Shown here piece by piece: positions 1-6,973 of a stretch of DNA of 64,000 bases. Position 1 is the stretch's first letter. The number at the start of each line of letters is the position of its first letter. The notes under the pieces are model-generated. The model did no database searches and was not told where the DNA came from. It was given only the letters and a program-made list of their open reading frames with translations. Source of the DNA: Lentimicrobiaceae bacterium (lineage in GTDB: Bacteria; Bacteroidota; Bacteroidia; Bacteroidales; JAGNHN01); NCBI GenBank assembly GCA_018001695.1, contig JAGNHN010000008.1, positions 1-64,000 on the forward strand, given 5' to 3'. Made by a program: the position numbers and the translations under genes.

Positions 1-195
1 TAAAGATCGTTTTTCAACCAAATCTGATCTTGCAATTTCCCAGAACGATTTATTTACCAGTTATTAATTTTTGTCACTCATAATAATAGCCCCTTTTTAG
101 AGGGGACTCAACTTTCAACTTTCAACTGTCGCTTCGCCTTGGGAACTCAAATAGGTATCCGCCTTATGCGGAAAAGCCTTTTTCGTCAGGATAAT

Positions 196-250
196 AGGGG
201 ATTGGCGTTAAGAATTTCCGAAGCCTTGGAGGAAATTTAGCCAATCCCCT
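196..250. repeat. Nested inverted repeat
   Basis: AGGGGATTGGC at 196-206 is the exact reverse complement of GCCAATCCCCT at 240-250. Inside it, AATTTCC (213-219) pairs with GGAAATT (231-237). The whole can fold into one long interrupted stem. It resembles a REP-like palindromic intergenic element; no function can be assigned. Confidence 0.75.
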
Positions 251-303
251 ATGGTTTTCAGCCGGAGGCTGAAAAATCCCTTCGAAAAAGCGCCCTTTCT
301 TTG

Positions 304-335
304 GTTCCTTTCTTTGGGCGCGCAAAGAAAGGAAC
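304..335. repeat. Perfect 13-bp hairpin
   Basis: GTTCCTTTCTTTG (304-316) and CAAAGAAAGGAAC (323-335) are perfect reverse complements around a GGCGCG loop. A minus-strand open frame across it gives a 61-residue low-complexity peptide, which I treat as a by-product of the palindrome. There is no T-run typical of a terminator. Confidence 0.75.
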
Positions 336-440
336 AAGAAGAATTTCATACGAGATCATTGGCAGGTAGACAGATACCAATGACAAAGAAGAAAAAGATA
401 ATGAAGGAGAGTATTCTTACGTAAACCCAGTGATTATCAA

Positions 441-464
441 GTCCGTAGCGAGGACGCTACGGAC
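441..464. repeat. Perfect 10-bp hairpin
   Basis: GTCCGTAGCG (441-450) and CGCTACGGAC (455-464) pair perfectly around AGGA. A related but imperfect version (GTCTGTAGCG...CGGACAGCG) occurs near 726-754, so this is probably one family of small palindromic elements. Confidence 0.7.
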
Positions 465-465
465 A

Positions 466-677
466 GCGGGGCTAAGTTTCGTGGTTCTGGACGTCACTTT
501 GTCCGCTTACTTCAGCCAGGCTTATTGCTGTTGGACTCCCTGGCGGGAGTCCGGCTTTTCTGGAGGGCTCGTGGCTCCCGGGTTCAGTAAGCGGGGCTAA
601 GTTTCGTGGTTCTGGAATACATTCTGTCCGCTAACTTCACCCGGGGTTATTGCTGTTGGACTCCCTTTCGGGAGTCC
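466..677. repeat. Two-copy direct repeat, each copy ending in a hairpin
   Basis: Copy 1 (466-552) and copy 2 (591-677) are offset by 125 bp. Both start with GCGGGGCTAAGTTTCGTGGT, share TTATTGCTGTTGGACTCCCT, and end in an 8-bp hairpin GGACTCCC-N4-GGGAGTCC (533-552 and 658-677). The loops differ (TGGC versus TTTC) while the stems are identical, so the stem appears conserved. Non-coding; function unknown. Confidence 0.7.
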
Positions 678-758
678 AGTGGGTATTGATGGGCATTCCC
701 CTCTGTGCGTAGCTTCTGCCACCGCTGTCTGTAGCGTGGAGACTTCGGACAGCGAAGG

Positions 759-869
759 TTTACAGCAATCAGTTTACAGCGATCATTTGTCAGCGATCAG
801 GGATCATTCGTAATTCGTATTTGCTTGATTTCCAATTCCTAATCCCTAATTCCTAATTCCTAATTTTTT
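759..869 (+). repeat. Composite repeat, copy I (A-B-C order)
   Basis: Three blocks in fixed order. A (759-805) uses the words CAGCAATCAGTTTACAGCGATCA. B (806-820) is the heptamer ATTCGTA repeated. C (831-867) is made of CCTAATTCC/CCTAATCCC words. The same order recurs in copy II (plus strand) and, reverse-complemented, in copy III at 2221-2395. Confidence 0.65.
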
Positions 870-993
870 CCCCTCCCCCTTGCCCCGCTCCCAATCACCA
901 TCACCCAATTATCATCGCCGGTCATGGGAGGGGGATTGATGCTGTGGTTATTCCGCCGGGCTACCAATATACCACCCCTACGGGGTTGGGTGT

Positions 994-1185
994 GTCAGTT
1001 ATCAGCGATCAGTTGACAGCGGTCTGCCATCACCATCAACTTTCAATTTTCAACTGTTATCAGCCATCAGCAATCATTCGTAATTCGTAATTACCTGATT
1101 ATCAATTCGTAATTTGTAATTCGTAATTCGTAATTCGTAATTACCTGAATCCTAGTCCCTAAACCCTAGTTTCTAATTTTCAATT
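994..1185 (+). repeat. Composite repeat, copy II (A-B-C order)
   Basis: Block A (994-1075, interrupted by a CATCACCATCAAC stretch) carries GATCAGTTGACAGC and CATCAGCAATC words. Block B (1076-1145) is the ATTCGTA heptamer array with TTACCTGA interruptions. Block C (1146-1178) holds CCTAGTCCCTAAACCCTAG words. The A-B junction CAGCAATCATTCGTAATTCG is shared exactly with copy III. Confidence 0.65.
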
Positions 1186-1589
1186 AACCAGCTGGCGGGT
1201 TGGAAAACTTTGTGCCGGCGTATCGAGATGTCAGCCATCATCCCATCAACAATAACCGGTTCGAAAACATCATGAATTCTTTAATAGGCCAATGAGGTTT
1301 TTAGGAATGTCAATCTAACCAAATGGAGCAAAAGGCATACAAGGTCAGGTAGAATTAAAGGCGGAATTTGTTCCTGAATTGGCAGATATTCTGGGATTTT
1401 CACATATAATACTAATCTGTACCTTGCGTAAATCAGCAGGGTTTGAATTGTTGACATGACCTTTTCTTGACAATACACTACGTGAATTATTAAACCAAAA
1501 TGTTTATCGATGGTTATTAATATAAATTACAATAGTGGATAATAATTTTACATCTAAGGCCTTTCCTTAATTAGACAATAACAAAAACA

Positions 1590-2039
1590 ATGGTAAATAA
1601 GATAAATAGGATTGACAAGCAGATTGCAAAATGGATGAATCAGCTGAGTATCCCTGCAATTCGAATTTCGTTTGGAATTATTTTCATATGGTTTGGGATA
1701 TTGAAACCCTTTGACGTATCGTCGGCCGAAAATTTACTCAAAGCAACGGTCGTTTGGCTGCCATTTGGTACTCCAGGGTTTTGGTTAGCAGCTATTGGAT
1801 GGTGGGAAGTCGCTATAGGCGTTACTTTTCTGTTTTCCCGTACCACCAGGATAGCAATAGCATTACTTTTCCTTCAGATGTTTGGCACATTCATGCCTTT
1901 GGTTTTCTTACCAGAAGTAACATTCCAGAATGGTAACATATTAACGCCATCACTCGAAGGACAATACATCATCAAAAACGTGATGATTATTTCAGCTGCT
2001 TTGGTACTCGGGGGTAGCTATTACAAGCGCAAGACTTAA
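1590..2039 (+). CDS. DoxX-like small membrane protein
   Basis: The product has 149 residues with four predicted membrane segments, roughly at residues 22-40, 60-82, 86-108 and 126-143. It looks like the DoxX/DoxD-like superfamily of four-helix inner-membrane proteins; the first helix (SFGIIFIWFGILK) and the GWWEVAIG segment are the most family-like parts. Family members have been linked to thiosulfate:quinone oxidoreductase and to redox-stress responses, but most are uncharacterised and I assign no substrate. The gene stands alone, with composite repeats on both sides and the next genes on the opposite strand. The ATG at 1590 is followed directly by a plausible charged N-terminus. No Shine-Dalgarno sequence is evident, which is normal for this phylum. 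Confidence 0.7.
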   Translation: MVNKINRIDKQIAKWMNQLSIPAIRISFGIIFIWFGILKPFDVSSAENLLKATVVWLPFGTPGFWLAAIGWWEVAIGVTFLFSRTTRIAIALLFLQMFGTFMPLVFLPEVTFQNGNILTPSLEGQYIIKNVMIISAALVLGGSYYKRKT

Positions 2040-2220
2040 TATTACTCCGGCAGTAGAGCACGGTGGTAAGAGTATTGCAGAAAAAATTAGCATGGTATAT
2101 TCAGATCAACCCGATTTTATAACCATCATAGAATGCCAGATAGGCAACAATAGCCTGTTCGACAATCCCGACCACGTTAAATAAGCATTATGCTGGCTCC
2201 CAACTGATGGCTGGGAGATA
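2040..2220. other. Intergenic gap downstream of the DoxX-like gene
   Basis: Together with the composite repeat to its right, this makes a 353-bp gap without a gene. It contains a weak hairpin, CTCCCA (2197-2202) with TGGGAG (2212-2217), lacking a T-run. One frame stays open from 2041 to 2184 (47 codons), which is not beyond chance and resembles nothing I know. Confidence 0.5.
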
Positions 2221-2395
2221 ATCAGGAATTAGGAATTAGGGATTAGGAGTTAATAATCAGATAATTACGAATTACGAATTACGAATTACGAATTACGAAT
2301 GATTGCTGATCGCTGATGGCTGTCAACTGACCGCTGTCAACTGATCGCTGGAAACTGATCGCTGATAACTGATGGCTGTCAACTGATTGCTGTCA
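2221..2395 (-). repeat. Composite repeat, copy III, abutting the GH20 stop codon
   Basis: Read on the minus strand the order is again A (TGACAGCAATCAGTTGACAGC words, 2395 down to 2302), B (heptamer AATTCGT array, about 2301-2262) and C (CCTAATCCCTAATTCC, about 2250-2225). It is therefore inverted relative to copies I and II. The first TGA of block A is the stop codon of the hexosaminidase gene. Confidence 0.65.
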
Positions 2396-4042
2396 CTCTC
2401 CCTCAACCGGTTGCCGGTAGCTTATGCTAAGACGGTCCATCCGCTGCAGGTGGATTGGGATCCTCCGCATGAAACTGCTGTAGTCCTTCCTGTCCTTATT
2501 GGTCCATGCGATCTCAGATAACGCCAGCAGCCTTGGATTCACCATATACTCAACATGTTCAGGGGTTTTGATGTATTCAGTCCATACATTTGCCTGCACA
2601 CCCAGAATATGTTGTTGTTCCTTTGGACTGAGCACGGCAGGAACAGGATCGTAAGCATATACTTTTTGGAGGGGTGTGTAGCAGCAGATGGCCAGAGGCT
2701 CTTTTTTCGGATCGCCCTGATAATGATCAAAGTACATCACAAATCCAGGGGTCATAATCACATCATGGCTCTGACGCGCGGCTGCAATACCACCGTCTTC
2801 GCCCCTCCACGACATGACGGTGGCGTCCGGGGCCAGACCGCCTTCCAAAATCTCATCCCAGCCAATGAGCTTCTTGTTTCTGGCAGTCAGGATCTTCTCA
2901 ATGCGCCGTATAAAGTAACTTTGAAGGGCATGCTCATCTTCCAGGCCTTCTGCGCGCATGCGTCCCTGGCAAACCGGACAAGCTTTCCACCTGGTTTTAG
3001 GTGCTTCATCACCGCCGATATGAATATACCTGCCGGGGAATAGTGCGGTAACCTCATCCAGAACATGTTCCAGAAACACAAACGTCTCCTCTTTGGTACA
3101 ATAGATATCATCGAAAACACCCCAGGTAGTGGCAACCTCGAAGGGACCACCAGTGCATGAAAGCTCAGGGTAAGCAGAAAGGGCGGCCAGACTGTGTCCG
3201 GGCATCTCGATTTCCGGGATCACTTCGATGTGGCGACGGGCCGCATATGCAATGATCTCACGGACTTCTTCCTGCGTGTAGTATCCGCCATGAGGCGTCC
3301 CATCCCCCCGATATGGATTGAAGTTCTTTTCTACCATGGTCTCCTTGCGCACAGATCCAACAGACGTGAGCTTAGGGTAGCGCTTGATCTCAATACGCCA
3401 TCCCTGGTCTTCTGTCAGATGCCAATGGAAGGTATTGAGCTTGTACCTCGCCATCTGGTCCAGATATCTTTTGATGAAATCGACGCCAAAGAAATGCCGG
3501 CATACATCCAGATGCATTCCCCGGTATGTGAAGCGTGGCCTATCGGAAATATCCATGCAGGGAACATGCTTTTTTCCCTCGATTGGAACCAGCTGCAATA
3601 AGGTTTGAATGCCGTAGAAGATCCCAGCCGGAGCCGAAGCCTGAATCAGTGCTTCATTCCTTCTGATCTGCAGGCGATAGGCCTCCGGCCCGAGGCTGTC
3701 CATCGCAGGATCCAGGCTGAGATGCAGGGGTATCCTGTTTCCGGATCCTGTGCGGGCTATGCTAATTCCTTCTGCTTTCAGGGCCGTTATGAGGTAATCA
3801 ACCTCCTCAGACAGGATGGTGTCATGACTGATGACGTAGATGCCTTTCTGCAGATTTAGATGGCCACCGAGCAGGACTATTTGTTGTGGAAAAGGAATCA
3901 GAGATGGATCCTCTGTTCTTTGCAAAGATGATGAACAAAGGAACGGAAGAAGCATCGCCAGCATCAGTGCAGGTTTACCGCTTGTAAACCAGCTTTTCAA
4001 TGAATCTTTCGCTTGGATTGCTTTTTTTCCTGAGTTGCGCAT
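2393..4042 (-). CDS. Family GH20 beta-N-acetylhexosaminidase
   Basis: This 549-residue exported hydrolase should remove terminal beta-linked GlcNAc (or GalNAc) from glycans. A hydrophobic signal segment lies at residues 24-40. An N-terminal GH20b-like domain (about 48-160) precedes the TIM barrel, which opens with TYRGMHLDVCRHF (172-184) and contains the substrate-binding segment FHWHLTEDQGW (205-215). The catalytic Asp-Glu pair of GH20 is visible as D345-E346 in HIGGDE; the preceding Asp orients the substrate N-acetyl group. Length fits a catalytic-domain-only member. It sits 42 bp downstream of the GH2 mannosidase on the same strand, so the two are probably co-transcribed. Its TGA stop coincides with the first base triplet of composite repeat III, so the original 3' end may have been altered, although the barrel looks complete. 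Confidence 0.92.
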   Translation of the reverse strand: MRNSGKKAIQAKDSLKSWFTSGKPALMLAMLLPFLCSSSLQRTEDPSLIPFPQQIVLLGGHLNLQKGIYVISHDTILSEEVDYLITALKAEGISIARTGSGNRIPLHLSLDPAMDSLGPEAYRLQIRRNEALIQASAPAGIFYGIQTLLQLVPIEGKKHVPCMDISDRPRFTYRGMHLDVCRHFFGVDFIKRYLDQMARYKLNTFHWHLTEDQGWRIEIKRYPKLTSVGSVRKETMVEKNFNPYRGDGTPHGGYYTQEEVREIIAYAARRHIEVIPEIEMPGHSLAALSAYPELSCTGGPFEVATTWGVFDDIYCTKEETFVFLEHVLDEVTALFPGRYIHIGGDEAPKTRWKACPVCQGRMRAEGLEDEHALQSYFIRRIEKILTARNKKLIGWDEILEGGLAPDATVMSWRGEDGGIAAARQSHDVIMTPGFVMYFDHYQGDPKKEPLAICCYTPLQKVYAYDPVPAVLSPKEQQHILGVQANVWTEYIKTPEHVEYMVNPRLLALSEIAWTNKDRKDYSSFMRRIPIHLQRMDRLSISYRQPVEGE

Positions 4043-4084
4043 GTTTAGATCATGATTTAGGTAATGAAGCCTGCCGTGACGATT

Positions 4085-6667
4085 TCAATAGGTGTCTCTA
4101 AGGGATTGAATCTGCAACGAGGGTTCTGTCAACCCCTTATAATGAATGGTTTTGCTCATTCCCGGTAGCAGATTAAAGAAGTTATCACTGAAATGCCCTG
4201 TATCTTCCTGCTCAAGCCGGAGGTAAACACCAAGTGCCAGTCTGTCGCTGGTTAGAATAATGTTATACCCCCCCTCAACAGGCATGGTGCTGTATTGAAT
4301 GGATGCTCGTTCAAGGGTCAGATCCTTGGGTTCCTTGAAGAAGAGGAGATTTTCCCCAATTATATAACCTTTATTATCAGTCAAATAGATGTAGATGTAA
4401 TCTTGATGGGCGCGCATACTGTCAATCGCAGGCAGAGGTGCATGTATTTGTTGGTTTTCCTGTGGGCGAAGGTCAAGCCTTTGGGATCCTTGCCACCATA
4501 TTTTTCCCTGCATATCCATGCCTTTCCAGTGCATGGTGGCGGGTTGGACACTTACGTCATCGGCAATAATATGAACTACCAGTTTGTCATCTTCCAGGAT
4601 GGGAGAGAGCAGAAGTGGACTGAATGATCGTTTTGCCTGATAATGAAGTGCTTTCCATTTGCCGTAATAATCTATGCCCGACCAGGATGCCGCCGGCCAG
4701 CAGTCGTTCAATTGCCAATACAGGCTTCCCATGCAATAGGGCCGGGCCCTTCGATGTGCTTCAATGGCGGTCTGCATCCCTTTCGCCTGTAGTAACTGAC
4801 TGACATACAGGAGGTCGCTGAAAGAGGCCGGCACTTTATAATACTGTTCCATATACCGGATGATCGTGGCATTGCCGATGCTGGATCGCTGATGGGATTT
4901 CATCACATCTGAATAGATGTCATGATCAGCGGGATCTGTGAATTTCTGAACGGAGGCCAGTAGCGGAAATGACTGGAACCCATATTCTGACATAAATCTC
5001 CCTATCTCCTTTTCATAGCTCCCGAAAGGCCATCCTCCCCACCACACCATCCAGTAATGCTGATCTCCACGCTCCATGCTTTGCTTTTTTCCCCATGCTG
5101 CGCCTGGAGAGGAGGGCCAGTAAGGCATTCCTGGATGATAAGCTTGGACACAGGCCGGAAGCAGCTTATGAAACAAGGTATCATAAGCCTGCCAGATCGC
5201 ATCGGCAACCGGCTGTCCGAAGTCCTTTATGGTCTGTTTCTTCCATCCCCAGGACTCCCAGGCGATCAGGTTTTCATTATTACCGCACCACAGGGCGATG
5301 CAGGGATGATGCCGCAATCGCTTGATATTGTCGATGGCTTCCAGCCTGACATTATCAAGGAATGAAGAATCCCCGGGGTACATGGAACAGGAGAACATAA
5401 AGTCCTGCCACACCATAAGTCCCAGGGAATCGCAGAGGTCATAGAAGTAATCATCTTCATAATACCCGCCGCCCCATACGCGGATCATATTCATATTTGC
5501 TTCCGCGGCATCTCTCAGTAGCCGGGTGTACTTATCCCTGCTCACCCGGTCAGGAAACATATCTTGCGGGATGTAGTTGGCTCCTTTGGCAAAAACAGGG
5601 ACATCGTTTATTTCGAAATAGAAAGAAGTTCCAAGGCTATCATCTTCCTGCACGAGTGCAATTTTCCGGAAACCCGTTTTAACCGTCTTTCTGTTCAGGA
5701 CCCTGTTGCCTTTATATAGTTCAATGTCAAATGTATATAATGCAGGTTCACCCAGTCCTCTCGGCCACCATAAACGGTAGTTGTCCAGGTTGAAACGAAT
5801 GGGCACGCGGTTTTCACCATCCTGGAGTGACATAGTTGTATCGACCAGGATCGATGTTTCATTCGAAATACGGACTGATAATACCTGGGAGTGGGTAGCA
5901 TTGATTTCGAGAAAAGCGGTGGCATAAGCAGTACCGTCAGTCAGGCTGTCCTGTTGTATCCATGTGTCTGTCAGACAGGCATCATCCCAGGCTGTAAGGT
6001 AGACCGGTCGCCATATGCCAGACGTAACAAAACGGGGGCCCCAGTCCCATCCAAAGTGGTAAGGTGCTTTCCGGATGAAGGGGCTGATCCTCTGCTGGCC
6101 CAGTCCACCCAACTCCGACTGGTCATTTTCTGAGACCGGGATGAGGTAGTTTAATTGGTTGAATGCGGCGAGTCCTTGTTGGACAGTAGAACGGAAGTGC
6201 ACGATCAGTTTGTTGGCACCAGGCTGGAGTAGATGACGAATCTCAATTTCCCAGGTGCGGAACATATTGTTGGCGCTGAGAATATGCTGCTCATTGAGGT
6301 AGACATCCGCATAAGTGTCCAGGCCTTCAAAGCAGATCCCGACATGCTGCCGGTTCAACAGTGAGGTATCGGCCATGAAAACAGACTGATATACCCAGTC
6401 TTTCTTATCAATCCATTGGAGATCTCTTTCATTCATCCCATAGAATGGATCCGGAATCAGGTTGTTGGACAGGAGGTCTGTATGAATGCAGCCCGGAACA
6501 CGGGCCGGGTAAGACAGGGTATCACTTGCTTCCCGGAAGGACCACCCGGCATGGAGGTATTGTTTATCCTGGACAATCTCCTGGGGGAATAAAATCAGGA
6601 ATGAACTACACATGCTTAGAATGAACAGGAATGCCCTGCTACAGATCTTTACTGCGAAATCCTTCAT
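4085..6667 (-). CDS. Family GH2 beta-mannosidase
   Basis: The 860-residue product is a clan GH-A exo-hydrolase releasing terminal beta-mannose from glycans. From the chosen start it has a signal peptide (about residues 1-29), an N-terminal sugar-binding sandwich (about 35-220, with the mannosidase-type APYHFGWDWGPRF), an Ig-like GH2 domain, then the TIM barrel. The acid/base is E465 in WCGNNE and the nucleophile is E561 in SEYGFQS. Length and motifs match Bacteroidota beta-mannosidases such as the BtMan2A type. An in-frame ATG 48 nt further upstream (6715) exists, but MKDFAVKICSR gives a more normal signal peptide. It is first gene of a GH2-GH20 pair and is transcribed divergently from giant protein A across 6668-6973. 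Together the enzymes would suit the Man-beta-1,4-GlcNAc core of N-glycans; that substrate is inference. Confidence 0.9.
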   Translation of the reverse strand: MKDFAVKICSRAFLFILSMCSSFLILFPQEIVQDKQYLHAGWSFREASDTLSYPARVPGCIHTDLLSNNLIPDPFYGMNERDLQWIDKKDWVYQSVFMADTSLLNRQHVGICFEGLDTYADVYLNEQHILSANNMFRTWEIEIRHLLQPGANKLIVHFRSTVQQGLAAFNQLNYLIPVSENDQSELGGLGQQRISPFIRKAPYHFGWDWGPRFVTSGIWRPVYLTAWDDACLTDTWIQQDSLTDGTAYATAFLEINATHSQVLSVRISNETSILVDTTMSLQDGENRVPIRFNLDNYRLWWPRGLGEPALYTFDIELYKGNRVLNRKTVKTGFRKIALVQEDDSLGTSFYFEINDVPVFAKGANYIPQDMFPDRVSRDKYTRLLRDAAEANMNMIRVWGGGYYEDDYFYDLCDSLGLMVWQDFMFSCSMYPGDSSFLDNVRLEAIDNIKRLRHHPCIALWCGNNENLIAWESWGWKKQTIKDFGQPVADAIWQAYDTLFHKLLPACVQAYHPGMPYWPSSPGAAWGKKQSMERGDQHYWMVWWGGWPFGSYEKEIGRFMSEYGFQSFPLLASVQKFTDPADHDIYSDVMKSHQRSSIGNATIIRYMEQYYKVPASFSDLLYVSQLLQAKGMQTAIEAHRRARPYCMGSLYWQLNDCWPAASWSGIDYYGKWKALHYQAKRSFSPLLLSPILEDDKLVVHIIADDVSVQPATMHWKGMDMQGKIWWQGSQRLDLRPQENQQIHAPLPAIDSMRAHQDYIYIYLTDNKGYIIGENLLFFKEPKDLTLERASIQYSTMPVEGGYNIILTSDRLALGVYLRLEQEDTGHFSDNFFNLLPGMSKTIHYKGLTEPSLQIQSLRDTY

Positions 6668-6973
6668 GGGTGAAAGGTAATGAGTTACCGGCTTTCTGTT
6701 TTCATTTTTAAGCAATCATCAGGATGTTTTTTTTTCAATGCTTTTATGAGTTCAGTGATGTGTCTATAGTATAGCTTGATTATCTGGCACTTTATACACC
6801 GTTGCTTGCAACAGCCCGGATTATTACGTATATTTATTACTTGAATTTTAATTCATTGCCTGTCTTCTGCCTGTATCTAAGTATTAAGTCAAACATATTG
6901 TGATGGTTGATCTTTTCGAAATCAGCTTTTCCTTCTCAAGTTTCGGTCTCATTATCATTTAAACGCTCATATT
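6668..6973. promoter_or_regulatory. Divergent intergenic region between beta-mannosidase and giant protein A
   Basis: Both flanking genes start from this AT-rich region, so promoters for both must lie here or close by. I looked for the TAnnTTTG minus-7 element on both strands and found no exact match, so I do not place either promoter. No strong palindrome is visible. Confidence 0.4.

Larger units (their letters stand above)
1..1589. other. Non-coding, repeat- and hairpin-rich block
   Basis: I see no convincing gene here. The stretch is a patchwork of perfect inverted repeats, an imperfect direct repeat and low-complexity AT-rich repeats, each listed separately. At 90-105 there is a CCCCT/AGGGG hairpin. 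Words such as CAACTTTCAACTTTCAACTG recur near 112 and 1037. The segment 1186-1589 is more ordinary AT-rich sequence leading to the DoxX-like gene; I found no clear TAnnTTTG promoter in it. A short open stretch near 1200-1290 could be a gene relic but matches nothing I recognise. Confidence 0.7.

Noticed and set aside
164-349. 61-residue minus-strand open frame
   Set aside because: It lies across two inverted repeats and yields a low-complexity basic peptide; the signal is explained by the palindromes.
1281-1478. 65-residue minus-strand open frame
   Set aside because: Leucine-rich but without recognisable family features, signal or promoter; not distinguishable from chance in AT-rich sequence.
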